A model generated the notes under the pieces. That model saw nothing but the letters and a program-made list of their open reading frames with translations. It did not search any database and was not told where the DNA came from. Made by a program: the position numbers and the translations under genes. From Paludibacteraceae bacterium (GTDB lineage: Bacteria > Bacteroidota > Bacteroidia > Bacteroidales > Paludibacteraceae): 32,090 bases of DNA. The stretch spans positions 1 to 32,090 of the forward strand of contig JAGCWQ010000213.1 of the NCBI GenBank assembly GCA_017961765.1, given 5' to 3'. Positions 17,499 to 25,292 of the stretch are shown here, piece after piece (within the stretch, counting starts at the first letter, position 1; each line of letters starts with the position of its first letter).

Positions 17499-18572
17499 AT
17501 GAGATTGGTGTTGAATTTAGTTTTTCTCTATTTCGGACTTTTGTTTTCGGTGAATGCGCAATCTTTGCCGGAACGGAAGACGCAAGCAAGGAACTTGGCT
17601 AGGGAAGCTTTATCCCAAATCTCTTCAAAGAGGTATGGGGAGGCGCGTAAGCTTCTTGCCTCTGCTTGCTCGTTGGATACGTCCACCTATCTCTATTCGT
17701 ATGAAATAGCCTATACGCATGTCTTGGAAAAGGAGTATGCCAAGGCTGTCCCTTTTTATAAAATGGCTTGCCAAAAGGACGATGCGACCGATTTCTGTTA
17801 CGTGATGTTGGGCAGTTGCTATTTCCTCATGGGGCAGCAGGAGGAGTCTGTCTCTGTCTTGATGGACGGGGTGAAGCGTTTCCCAAATTCAGGCCGTATC
17901 TATAAGGGGTTGGGCGATGTCAATCAACTGAATTTGGTAAAGTCGCTACATTTTTACGAAAAAGGGGTTCGGGTCGATCCTTCGTTCGCTCCGAACTATT
18001 ATTGGCTTTCTAAAATATTCTGCAACTCCACGGAGGCGATGTGGGGACTGATTTACGGTGAGATTTTCTTGAACATGGAGAGGAACACGCCCCATGCGGA
18101 GGAGGTCAGCCGGTTGCTCTATTCGACGTATGAAGAGGGAATTCGATTTTCTGGGGATACGTTGGTGACGGTCAATTTTTGTCGTAATTCGTTGACCTAT
18201 CCGAATGAGCACAAGACGGAATGGTTGCCTTTGACCATGATATATGAGCCTTGCTTAAGGGCTTCTGTTCGTTTGGGCGATACGATCACGATAGCTTCGC
18301 TCCATGAGATAAGGAGTCGTTTTGTGGACGTTTATTTTGCGGAGAATTACCATGTCTCGCATCCTTGCTTGCTCTTTGATTGGCATAAGGATTTGATGAA
18401 GTTGGGCTATTTCGATTGTTACAATTATTGGTTGCTTCGCTATGGCAGTCCTTCGGAATTTGAGCGCTGGTTGGATAAAAACAGAAGAAGATACGAAGAT
18501 TTTTTGGAATGGTTGGACAAGCATCCTTTGTTTGTGGAGAAGGGAAGGCAGTTCCATCGTTTCGGACGATAA
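17499..18572 (+). CDS. Secreted tetratricopeptide-repeat protein
   Basis: A 357-residue protein with an N-terminal signal peptide (MRLVLNLVFLYFGLLFSVNAQ, cleavage probably at NA-Q), so it is exported to the periplasm or outer membrane side. No lipobox cysteine is seen. About four TPR-like helical repeats follow between residues 25 and 185 (for example YGEARKLLASACSLD, YAKAVPFYKMACQKD, GQQEESVSVLMDGVKRFPNS, SLHFYEKGVRVDP). The C-terminal half is aromatic-rich and does not match a family I know. TPR domains mediate protein contacts. It is separated by 11 bases from the downstream cysteine-motif gene, so they are co-transcribed. Function unknown. Confidence 0.85.
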   Translation: MRLVLNLVFLYFGLLFSVNAQSLPERKTQARNLAREALSQISSKRYGEARKLLASACSLDTSTYLYSYEIAYTHVLEKEYAKAVPFYKMACQKDDATDFCYVMLGSCYFLMGQQEESVSVLMDGVKRFPNSGRIYKGLGDVNQLNLVKSLHFYEKGVRVDPSFAPNYYWLSKIFCNSTEAMWGLIYGEIFLNMERNTPHAEEVSRLLYSTYEEGIRFSGDTLVTVNFCRNSLTYPNEHKTEWLPLTMIYEPCLRASVRLGDTITIASLHEIRSRFVDVYFAENYHVSHPCLLFDWHKDLMKLGYFDCYNYWLLRYGSPSEFERWLDKNRRRYEDFLEWLDKHPLFVEKGRQFHRFGR

Positions 18573-18583
18573 AATAATAGTTT

Positions 18584-19054
18584 ATGGATTATAAGGATAG
18601 GATAGAGCGTGCTGTTGCGTTGTTCAACAGTGGTTTTAATTGTTCTCAGTCGGTGGTGGCTGCTTTTGCTGATATGTATGGTTTCACGGAGGAGCAGGCT
18701 CTGCGTATGTCAGCCTCTTTCGGTGGAGGAATCGGTCGTATGCGTGAGACTTGTGGCGCTGCTTGTGGAATGTTCCTTTTGGCAGGATTGGAGTGTGGAA
18801 CGACAGATCCTAAAGATAGGGAAGGAAAGAGCTATAACTATAAGGTGGTGCAGGAGGTGGCTGTCAAATTTAAGGAGATGAATGGTTCGTTGCGTTGTGC
18901 GGATTTATTGGGCACATTGAAGGAGAAGAATACCACACATGTTGCCGAGGCTCGTACGGCGGAGTATTATGCCAAACGTCCTTGCCCGAAGATGGTGGAG
19001 ACCGCAGCCACTATTTGGGCGGAGAAGCTGAATGAGCTGAGGAGCGAGGAATAG
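18584..19054 (+). CDS. C_GCAxxG_C_C family protein
   Basis: A 156-residue cytoplasmic protein of the family named for its conserved cysteines, often found near redox enzymes; the biochemical role is not settled. Visible here: FNSGFNCSQSV (Cys20), GGGIGRMRETCGAACG (Cys57 and Cys61, the CGAxxG core), GLECG (Cys71), LRCADLLG (Cys105) and RPCPKMV (Cys134). All the expected cysteines are present. It is downstream of the TPR gene by 11 bases and ends at a bidirectional terminator shared with the convergent tRNA gene. Confidence 0.9.
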   Translation: MDYKDRIERAVALFNSGFNCSQSVVAAFADMYGFTEEQALRMSASFGGGIGRMRETCGAACGMFLLAGLECGTTDPKDREGKSYNYKVVQEVAVKFKEMNGSLRCADLLGTLKEKNTTHVAEARTAEYYAKRPCPKMVETAATIWAEKLNELRSEE

Positions 19055-19093
19055 GGTATTGTCAGAATTTCCAACCTTATACATTACTGAAAT

Positions 19094-19124
19094 AAAAAAC
19101 GACTGATAATTAACAGTCGTTTTT
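19094..19124. terminator. Bidirectional intrinsic terminator
   Basis: AAAAAACGACTG, an 8-base loop, CAGTCGTTTTT. It has A and T runs on both sides, so it can stop the upstream plus-strand gene and the minus-strand tRNA-Leu transcript. Confidence 0.8.
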
Positions 19125-19126
19125 CG

Positions 19127-19209
19127 TACCCAAGATAGGACTCGAACCTACACAGCCTTGCGGCCACTGGCACCTGAAGCCAGCGTGTCTACCATTTCAC
19201 CACTTGGGC
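19127..19209 (-). tRNA. tRNA-Leu, anticodon CAG
   Basis: 83 nt on the minus strand starting GCCCAAG and ending CTTGGGT plus discriminator A. The acceptor stem is complete with one G-U pair. The anticodon arm is CTGGC-TTCAGGT-GCCAG, giving anticodon CAG. A long variable arm (TGGCCGCAAGGCTGT region) and GGTTCGAGTCC in the T arm are as expected for class II tRNA-Leu. CCA is not encoded. Confidence 0.95.
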
Positions 19210-19219
19210 ATTCTTTATG

Positions 19220-19227
19220 CAAAGATA
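19220..19227 (-). promoter_or_regulatory. -7 element of tRNA-Leu
   Basis: The minus strand reads TATCTTTG (TAnnTTTG), 10 bases before the mature 5' end, so transcription starts only a few bases upstream of the tRNA. No clear TTTG at -33. Confidence 0.55.
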
Positions 19228-19313
19228 AAGAAAATTCTATTTTATAACATCTTTTTCCTGTATTTTGATTGGATTATTTTTTGTGAGATGCCCTATTTAT
19301 GGGGATTCTGCAC

Positions 19314-19571
19314 TTATTCGACATCCGAGTGGTACTCTTTTAAGATATCGATAGCCATATTGAGGATGGCAGGATTGTCGATTTCGATGATGCCTCCCTC
19401 TGGTCCAGCCTCTACGTGGATTCCGCAACTCATGCCTTCTTTGAAATTGTGTCCACCGAAGTAGTTACGAACCGTCTCGTCTGTTAGGTTGAGGGATTCC
19501 GCAATTCTGTGGATACTTCCGTCTGGAAGACTGTCCTTGATTTGTCGTAATTCGTTGAATGTAATCTTCAT
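19314..19571 (-). CDS. Small putative DNA-binding protein
   Basis: An 85-residue protein. Residues about 17-40 (SIHRIAESLNLTDETVRNYF) read like a helix-turn-helix with a recognition helix starting at DETVRNYF. The C-terminal half (EAGPEGGIIEIDNPAILNMAIDIL) is acidic and glycine-rich. I took the ATG at 19571 (MKITFNELRQ); an upstream in-frame ATG nine codons earlier gives an unlikely leader. Similar small proteins are annotated as DNA-binding in Bacteroidales. It stands alone between the tRNA gene and the vWA lipoprotein gene, whose terminator separates them. What it regulates is unknown. Confidence 0.75.
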   Translation of the reverse strand: MKITFNELRQIKDSLPDGSIHRIAESLNLTDETVRNYFGGHNFKEGMSCGIHVEAGPEGGIIEIDNPAILNMAIDILKEYHSDVE

Positions 19572-19736
19572 GGTATAATAGAGTTTTGATGTGTGCAAAT
19601 TTCTGAATTTTGATTGGTTTTTGCAAGGGGTGGCGCAGATAAATCGTCGTTCACTTCTCCCTTAAATTTGATGAGAGGGGATTTTGGTGGACTTCCTTGG
19701 TAAGCGAAGCTGAAAGCAACGGGGACTCTTAAAAAC

Positions 19737-19778
19737 AAAAATTCCAAGCATACCCATAGGGCTTTGCTCGGAATTTTT
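19737..19778. terminator. Intrinsic terminator after the vWA lipoprotein gene
   Basis: AAAAATTCC-AAGCA-TA-CCC-ATA-GGG-CT-TTGCT-C-GGAATTTTT forms one long hairpin with two small internal loops. It is T-rich on both strands. It lies 18 bases after the stop of the minus-strand vWA gene. Confidence 0.75.
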
Positions 19779-19795
19779 ATGTGGTTTTTGATTGG

Positions 19796-21310
19796 TTATT
19801 TTTGGATCATGCTTGCCTTATGCACTAACGTCTTTAATTCGTCGATATATCCGTTGGGGTCGGAAGGTATTGGAGAAAGTGCAACTGAAATATCTTCAAA
19901 CGTCATTGGGCAATACTTGCTTTCGTTGAGCACCTGTGCAAATGCCGATACATATTGGGCAAGTTTGAAATCGATGGAATTTTCCTCTTTTACAAACGAG
20001 CCGTCCACCTTCAGCTCTTGAAGTTGGCTGCTCTCTTCGGTTGGCTTCTTGTAGCGGAATTTGACGGTCATCCAATTGGTCATGTCTGTAGAGACAACGG
20101 GATTCACATATTCTGATTCGGTAACCGTTCCTGAAAAGTCTTCATCGCTGTTGGCGGGTACGAGTTCATAGAGGGCTGTGACTGTATGGCCTGAACCCAT
20201 GTCACCTGCGTCTTTCTTGTCATTATTGAAATCCTCGTTGTTGAGCAAACGTTTCTCGTAGCCGATAAGTCGGTAGGCCTTTATGAGGTTCGGGTTGAAA
20301 TCCACCAATACTTTTACATCCTTGGCCACGGTATAGATGGATCCCCAAAGTTCGTTGCCTAAAGCCTTCTTTGCTTCGAATAGGTTGCCAATGTAGAAGT
20401 AATTGCCATTACCCGCGTTAGCGATGGTGGACATCATTCCGTCGTTGAGGTTGCCACGTCCGAAGCCGAGTACCGTCAGGTATACATTCTTTTCGCGCTC
20501 TTCCTCGATGAGTTTCTTGAGCCCTGCATTGCTGGATACTCCTACATTGAAATCACCGTCGGTGGCCAATATGACGCGATTGTTTCCTTCCGTGATGAAA
20601 TTCTTGTGTGCAATCTCGTAGGCTGTTTGTATGCCTTTGGAACCGTTGGTGCTTCCGCCTGCTCTGAGCGAGTGGAGCGCCTCGGAGATCTTTTTGCGTC
20701 CTTCTTGTGTGCATGGAGTACTCTCAAGAACCACTTTGTCGCCGTTGGCGTATGTCACAATGGCTATTCGGTCGTTTTCTCGTAAACCGTCCATCAACAC
20801 ATCGAAAGCATCGACAAGCAATGGAAGTTCTTCATACATGCTGCCTGAAACGTCGATAAGGAATACCAAGTTGGAGTTGGGAATATTTTCTATCTCGATT
20901 TCCTTGGCTTTGAGCCCTAGTTTAATGAGATAATGGTTCTTGTTCCAAGCGCACTCGCCAATTTCAGCATTGAGCGATACAAGATTCTCTCCCGTCGGTT
21001 GGGGATATGAGTACTCGAAGTAGTTGATGAACTCCTCAGTTCTCACAGAGCCTTTGGGCGGCATGGAGCCTTTTTCAATGTAGTCGCGTGCATTGCTGTA
21101 GCTTGCCTTATCTACATCTACGGAAAATACCGAAGTGGGATTTACAGCAACTACTTTGAAATCATTTTCATCTCTGTCATTATACTTTTCTGTATTATAT
21201 TCGTAATTGTCGTAGTATCTGCTGCCGTCATAGTAGCCATCATCTTCATCATTGGCGCAACTTGTCATAAGAAAAGCAAGCGTTGCAAAAGTCATAAAAA
21301 TCTTTTTCAT
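19796..21310 (-). CDS. von Willebrand factor A-domain lipoprotein (YfbK-like)
   Basis: A 504-residue lipoprotein. The signal peptide ends in LMTSC with the lipidated Cys18, followed by an acidic, tyrosine-rich linker (DDGYYDGSRYYDNYEYN), so it is tethered to a membrane outside the cytoplasm. After an N-terminal region (YSNARDYIEKG, EEFINYFEYSYP) typical of YfbK-like proteins comes the vWA domain with a full metal-ion-dependent adhesion site: DVSGS (153-157), the threonine in AGGSTNGS, and ATDGDFNVG. The C-terminal part (GHTVTALYELVP, then VKFRYKKP) corresponds to the DUF3520-like region. These domains bind proteins through a divalent metal; the partner is unknown. It has its own -7 promoter element and terminator. 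Confidence 0.9.
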   Translation of the reverse strand: MKKIFMTFATLAFLMTSCANDEDDGYYDGSRYYDNYEYNTEKYNDRDENDFKVVAVNPTSVFSVDVDKASYSNARDYIEKGSMPPKGSVRTEEFINYFEYSYPQPTGENLVSLNAEIGECAWNKNHYLIKLGLKAKEIEIENIPNSNLVFLIDVSGSMYEELPLLVDAFDVLMDGLRENDRIAIVTYANGDKVVLESTPCTQEGRKKISEALHSLRAGGSTNGSKGIQTAYEIAHKNFITEGNNRVILATDGDFNVGVSSNAGLKKLIEEEREKNVYLTVLGFGRGNLNDGMMSTIANAGNGNYFYIGNLFEAKKALGNELWGSIYTVAKDVKVLVDFNPNLIKAYRLIGYEKRLLNNEDFNNDKKDAGDMGSGHTVTALYELVPANSDEDFSGTVTESEYVNPVVSTDMTNWMTVKFRYKKPTEESSQLQELKVDGSFVKEENSIDFKLAQYVSAFAQVLNESKYCPMTFEDISVALSPIPSDPNGYIDELKTLVHKASMIQK

Positions 21311-21352
21311 AAGCGGTGATATTAAATATTGTTTATCGAAAATAATCTATTG

Positions 21353-21360
21353 CAAATGTA
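21353..21360 (-). promoter_or_regulatory. -7 element of the vWA lipoprotein gene
   Basis: The minus strand reads TACATTTG (TAnnTTTG), 42 bases upstream of the start codon. No clear -33 TTTG. Confidence 0.45.
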
Positions 21361-21415
21361 TGAAAAAAAACATCATGGTGTAATATAAAAAGACTTGTTA
21401 GGATCTTGCTTTAAT

Positions 21416-21450
21416 AAAAAGGGCAGGAAGTTTTTGTTTGCTTCCTGCCC
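21416..21450 (-). terminator. Intrinsic terminator after dihydroorotase
   Basis: On the minus strand GGGCAGGAAG, a 10-base loop, CTTCCTGCCC, then TTTTT. The 10-bp stem is perfect and lies 25 bases after the dihydroorotase stop. Confidence 0.88.
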
Positions 21451-21474
21451 TGTCTTTTATGGTGGGTTCAATAA

Positions 21475-22821
21475 CTATCGTGCGAAACTTAGTTGTTGAC
21501 CTTTCTTTGATTCATCGATGGCACCCTCGTTGTAAACCAAGTTTCCGTTGACGAAGGTGTGTGTTACCCGATAGGATAGGGTGGTTCCCTCTATTGGAGA
21601 CCAACCGCATTTGTATTGCAAATCCTGTTGTTTCACTTCGTAAGGACTGTTTGGCTCAACCAAGACAAGGTCGGCAAAGTATCCTTTTCGGATGAAACCT
21701 CTCTTTTCGATGTCGAACAATCTTGCTGGGTTGTGGCACATTTTCTCCACCACTTGCTCTCTGGTGAAGTTACCCTTCTTGGCCAATTCCAACATCATTG
21801 GCAAAGCATGTTGGATGGATGGACAACCAGAAGCGGCTTGTAGGCAATCGCCCTCCTTGTCTGCAAGTAGGTGAGGAGCATGGTCTGTCGCAACCGTATC
21901 GATGTGACCGCTGACGATAGCTTTCAGCAAGTTGTCGCGGCTCTTCTCCTTCTTGATGGAAGGGTTACATTTGATTTTTGCGCCCAGACGCTCGTAGTCT
22001 TGGTCGTCAAACCAAAGGTAATTGACGCAAGTCTCGGCTGTGATTTTCTTCTCAGCCATAGGCTTGTTGCTGAAGAGAGCCAACTCCTTTGCCGTTGTCA
22101 AGTGTAGAACGTGCAAGCGGGTGCCGTATCTAACAGCCATGTCGATGGCGTTGGAAGTCGATTTGTAGCAAGCGTCGGAGTTGCGTATCAATTCGTGGTA
22201 AGAGATTGGAATTGGTTTTTCTCCAAATTCAGCTTTATACTTCTCGATGTTGGCTTGGATCATGGCGTTGTCTTCGCAGTGGACAGCCAAAAGGATAGGA
22301 GCCTCCTTGAAGATTTGCTTGATGGCCTCGTCGTTGGTGATTTGCATGTCGCCAGTTGATGCTCCGATGAAGAGTTTGATACCACAAACTTTCTTTGGGT
22401 CAACTTGCTTGATCTCTTCCAAGTTGTTGGCCGTAGCGCCCAAGTAGAAAGAGTAGTTGGTCAAGCATTTATTAGAGGCGAGGGCTGCCTTCTTATCCCA
22501 TTCTGCCATTGTTGTGGTTTGTGGGGTGTTGTTAGGCATGTCCATGATGGAGGTTACTCCACCAGCTACAGCAGCCCTTGATTCGCTTTGGAAATCACCT
22601 TTTTGAGTTGCGCCAGGTTCGCGGAAGTGGACGTGTGTGTCGATGACACCAGGTAGTACCCATTTGCCGTCCGCATCAATCACCTCGGCATTTTTCAGTA
22701 CGCTTTCGGGAACATCCCCCTTGAAAATTTTAGAGATCTTGTCGCCTTCAATCAACAATGAACCCTTGAATGAGTTTCCTTCGTTGATGATTTTGGCGTT
22801 ATGAATTAACGTTGTATTCAT
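21475..22821 (-). CDS. pyrC: Dihydroorotase
   Basis: Cyclises N-carbamoyl-aspartate to dihydroorotate, third step of de novo pyrimidine synthesis; a cytoplasmic zinc amidohydrolase. The 448-residue protein carries THVHFREPG (His63, His65), the lysine that becomes carboxylated in GIKLFIG (Lys149), LAVHCEDN (His181), LHVLHLT (His240) and ATDHAPH (Asp313), so the binuclear site is complete. Length and HFREPG fit the class I (allantoinase-like) dihydroorotases rather than the shorter E. coli PyrC. It lies 140 bases downstream of the glycosyltransferase gene on the same strand, a pairing I recall as common in Bacteroidales, and ends at a strong terminator. Confidence 0.93.
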   Translation of the reverse strand: MNTTLIHNAKIINEGNSFKGSLLIEGDKISKIFKGDVPESVLKNAEVIDADGKWVLPGVIDTHVHFREPGATQKGDFQSESRAAVAGGVTSIMDMPNNTPQTTTMAEWDKKAALASNKCLTNYSFYLGATANNLEEIKQVDPKKVCGIKLFIGASTGDMQITNDEAIKQIFKEAPILLAVHCEDNAMIQANIEKYKAEFGEKPIPISYHELIRNSDACYKSTSNAIDMAVRYGTRLHVLHLTTAKELALFSNKPMAEKKITAETCVNYLWFDDQDYERLGAKIKCNPSIKKEKSRDNLLKAIVSGHIDTVATDHAPHLLADKEGDCLQAASGCPSIQHALPMMLELAKKGNFTREQVVEKMCHNPARLFDIEKRGFIRKGYFADLVLVEPNSPYEVKQQDLQYKCGWSPIEGTTLSYRVTHTFVNGNLVYNEGAIDESKKGQQLSFAR

Positions 22822-22961
22822 TTTTCCTGTTATGCTAATTGTTTGTCACAAGTTTAGTAATAATAATTAAGAATTCATACTGTTTGCCCAATTTTTTTGC
22901 GAATATATATGGCAACTTGTACGACTCTTTTGTGGCATTTTTTCGGATGTTGCGAGGAGTG

Positions 22962-23714
22962 TCAGGCTTTGCCTTTACCCTGCTTTTGCGGATATTTCTT
23001 GAATAGACTGCGTAGTTTCAGTCTGATGACTCCGAATACAGCCTCCCCGAAAATGCCTCCGTTCATTTTGGAAACTCCTAATACTCTGTTGATGAATATG
23101 ATAGGAACTTCCTTGATGGTGAAACCACATTTGTAGGTGGTATATTTCATCTCGATTTGGAAGGCATAGCCTTTGAATTTGATTTCGTCCAAGCCGATGG
23201 TCTCCAAGACTTCGCGGCGATAGCATTTGAAGCCGGCAGTGGTGTCGGCGATCTTCATGCCGGTGACGAGTTGTACGTATTTGGAGGCGAAATAGGACAT
23301 GAGGACGCGTCCGATCGGCCAGTTGACAACGTTCACACCGGATATGTAGCGGGAACCGATGGCCAAGTCGGCACCCTCTTCGGCGCAAGCTTTGTATAGT
23401 TTTGGCAAGTCGTTGGGATTGTGCGAGAAATCGGCGTCCATCTCGAATATGTATTGGTAGCCGTGCGACAATGCCCATTTGAAGCCTGTGATGTAGGCTG
23501 TCCCCAATCCGAGTTTGCCTTCCCGTTCGATGAGGTGAAGCCGTCCGTCGAACTCGGTTTGCAAGTTCTTTACGATGGAAGCCGTGCCATCGGGAGACCC
23601 GTCGTCGATAATGAGGATGTCAAAGCCTTTTTCCAACGAGAATACGGCTCTTGTGATGTTCTCTATGTTCTCTTTCTCGTTGTATGTCGGTATAATAACT
23701 ACGCTGTCGTGCAC
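22962..23714 (-). CDS. Polyprenol monophosphomannose synthase-like glycosyltransferase (GT2)
   Basis: A 250-residue family 2 glycosyltransferase of the DPM1 type, which moves a sugar (usually mannose) from a nucleotide donor to a polyprenyl phosphate at the inner face of the cytoplasmic membrane. Visible motifs: VVIIPTYNEKENIE at the N-terminus, LIIDDGSPDGT for nucleotide binding, EMDADFSHNP with the metal-binding DxD, then GSRYISG and DTTAGFKCYRR typical of DPM1-like enzymes. No membrane helices are present, as in the soluble bacterial members. The start codon is GTG: no ATG lies upstream before an in-frame stop. Sugar specificity is inferred from the family, not seen. Confidence 0.9.
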   Translation of the reverse strand: MHDSVVIIPTYNEKENIENITRAVFSLEKGFDILIIDDGSPDGTASIVKNLQTEFDGRLHLIEREGKLGLGTAYITGFKWALSHGYQYIFEMDADFSHNPNDLPKLYKACAEEGADLAIGSRYISGVNVVNWPIGRVLMSYFASKYVQLVTGMKIADTTAGFKCYRREVLETIGLDEIKFKGYAFQIEMKYTTYKCGFTIKEVPIIFINRVLGVSKMNGGIFGEAVFGVIRLKLRSLFKKYPQKQGKGKA

Positions 23715-23783
23715 TTTCGTAATTGTTTTAAGTTATTATAAAAGTGGGTTCTGTCAATTGATTTTTTTAGAAATCACAGTTTA

Positions 23784-23791
23784 CAAATGTA
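23784..23791 (-). promoter_or_regulatory. -7 element of the glycosyltransferase-pyrC unit
   Basis: The minus strand reads TACATTTG (TAnnTTTG), 69 bases upstream of the GTG start. The -33 part is not clear. Confidence 0.45.
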
Positions 23792-23855
23792 GTTTATTTG
23801 TTTCGATTTTTGTTGTTAAAAATCAAAAAATTCTTATTCTATGTATTTCTCAGAT

Positions 23856-23899
23856 AAAAAAAGAGGCAAGGATATTTTAGGTTATCCCGCCTCTTTTTT
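23856..23899. terminator. Intrinsic terminator after the 2-oxoacid oxidoreductase operon
   Basis: AAAAAAAGAGGC, a 21-base loop, GCCTCTTTTTT. On the minus strand the U-rich tail follows the stem directly, 21 bases after the stop of the last gene in the operon. It can act in both directions. Confidence 0.75.
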
Positions 23900-23920
23900 C
23901 TTCTATTATTTATGGAATGC

Positions 23921-24460
23921 TTATTTCTTGATGATTTCCATACCTTTCCTCAAAGCCTCCTCGTTCATAGGGATCAAGTGGTGGTGTCTCTCTGGAAGAG
24001 TTTTCTTCAGACCCTTCAACACATTGTCAATCTCTACGATAGGGCGGATTTTCAGAAGGCCGCCGAGGATGATCATGTTGAACGACTTGATGGCGTTCAT
24101 CTCGATTGCCGTATCCATGGCGTGGATGCGGTAGATGCTGATGTCTGTTCTCGTTGGCTCTTTTGTTATTCCGTATGGGTCGTAAATCAATGTTCCGCCA
24201 GGTTTGATGGTCTTCTCGAATTTGTCGAGTGACTGTTGGTTGAGGATGATGGCGGTGTCGTAAGCGTTCAAGATAGGGGAGCTGATGCGCTCGTCGCTTA
24301 GGATGACGGTTACATTGGCCGTACCACCTCTCTGTTCAGGACCGTAAGCGGGCATCCAGGAGACTTCCTTGCCTTGCATCAAGCCTGAGTAGGCGAGAAT
24401 CTTACCCATGGACAAAACTCCCTGTCCGCCAAATCCTGCTATGATTATTTCTTCTGTCAT
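23921..24460 (-). CDS. 2-oxoacid:acceptor oxidoreductase, gamma subunit
   Basis: The 179-residue gamma subunit of a 2-oxoacid:ferredoxin oxidoreductase, the domain that helps bind coenzyme A. The N-terminus has IIAGFGGQGVLSMGK, and EVSWMPAYGPEQRGGTANV is the family signature. It is last of four genes on the minus strand: ferredoxin subunit, alpha, beta, gamma, with 24-26 base gaps between the last three. The complex oxidatively decarboxylates a 2-oxoacid with CoA and passes electrons to ferredoxin, central in anaerobic metabolism. Substrate (2-oxoglutarate or a branched-chain oxoacid) cannot be settled from sequence by eye. Confidence 0.92.
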   Translation of the reverse strand: MTEEIIIAGFGGQGVLSMGKILAYSGLMQGKEVSWMPAYGPEQRGGTANVTVILSDERISSPILNAYDTAIILNQQSLDKFEKTIKPGGTLIYDPYGITKEPTRTDISIYRIHAMDTAIEMNAIKSFNMIILGGLLKIRPIVEIDNVLKGLKKTLPERHHHLIPMNEEALRKGMEIIKK

Positions 24461-24485
24461 TTTCTTTCTTGTTTCAGTTAATAAA

Positions 24486-25268
24486 TCATTTTGTTTGGCT
24501 GTCGCCTGTGGTGTCTTTCAAGTCGCCCAATGGATAAGCTGGGAACATGTTCTGTTCCATCCATTCGTTAGCCTTCTCAGGAGTGAGTTTCCATCCTGAG
24601 TTACATGTTGATACGATCTCGACAACAGAGACACCCTTTTGATTCAGGTTGTTTTCGAAAGCCTTGCGGATAGCCTTCTTAGCCTTTCTTACGGCAGCTG
24701 CGGTGTGGACGCTTTGTCTTGTGACGTAGCAAGTTCCGTCGAGTTCCTTCAAAAGGTTAGTGATCTTGAGCGGATAACCGTTCAATTTCGTGTTTCTTCC
24801 GTAAGGACAAGTAGCCGTCTTCATACCTTCCAAGGTGGTAGGAGCCATTTGACCTCCCGTCATACCATAGATACCGTTGTTGATGAAGATGATTGTGATG
24901 CTGTCTCCACGGTTGCAGGCATGGATGGTCTCTGCTGTACCGATAGCAGCCAAGTCACCGTCTCCTTGGTATGTGAAAACCAATTTGTTAGGACGAAGTC
25001 TCTTGATGGCAACAGCCATGGCAGGAGCACGTCCATGAGCAGCCTCTTCCCAGTCGATGTCGAGATAGTTGTAGGCGAATACGGCGCAACCCACAGGGGT
25101 GATACCGATGGTGTCCTCTACAACGCCCATCTCTTCCAAAACCTCGGCGATGAGTTTGTGGACAACGCCATGGCTACATCCCGGACAGTAGTGCATCGGA
25201 CGGTCATTCATGATGTCCGGCTTCTTGTATACCAGATTCTCTGGTTTGATTATATCTTCAATTGTCAT
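24486..25268 (-). CDS. 2-oxoacid:acceptor oxidoreductase, beta subunit (thiamine diphosphate-binding)
   Basis: The 260-residue beta subunit. It binds thiamine diphosphate through QGDGDLAAIG with the downstream NNGIYGMTGGQMAPTT, the GDG-N motif of such enzymes. HYCPGCSHG (Cys28, Cys31) near the N-terminus is conserved in KorB/VorA-type subunits. It forms the active site together with the alpha subunit encoded 24 bases upstream, and precedes the gamma subunit by 25 bases. Confidence 0.93.
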   Translation of the reverse strand: MTIEDIIKPENLVYKKPDIMNDRPMHYCPGCSHGVVHKLIAEVLEEMGVVEDTIGITPVGCAVFAYNYLDIDWEEAAHGRAPAMAVAIKRLRPNKLVFTYQGDGDLAAIGTAETIHACNRGDSITIIFINNGIYGMTGGQMAPTTLEGMKTATCPYGRNTKLNGYPLKITNLLKELDGTCYVTRQSVHTAAAVRKAKKAIRKAFENNLNQKGVSVVEIVSTCNSGWKLTPEKANEWMEQNMFPAYPLGDLKDTTGDSQTK

Positions 25269-25292
25269 TTTCTTCTGTGTTTAATCTCCGAA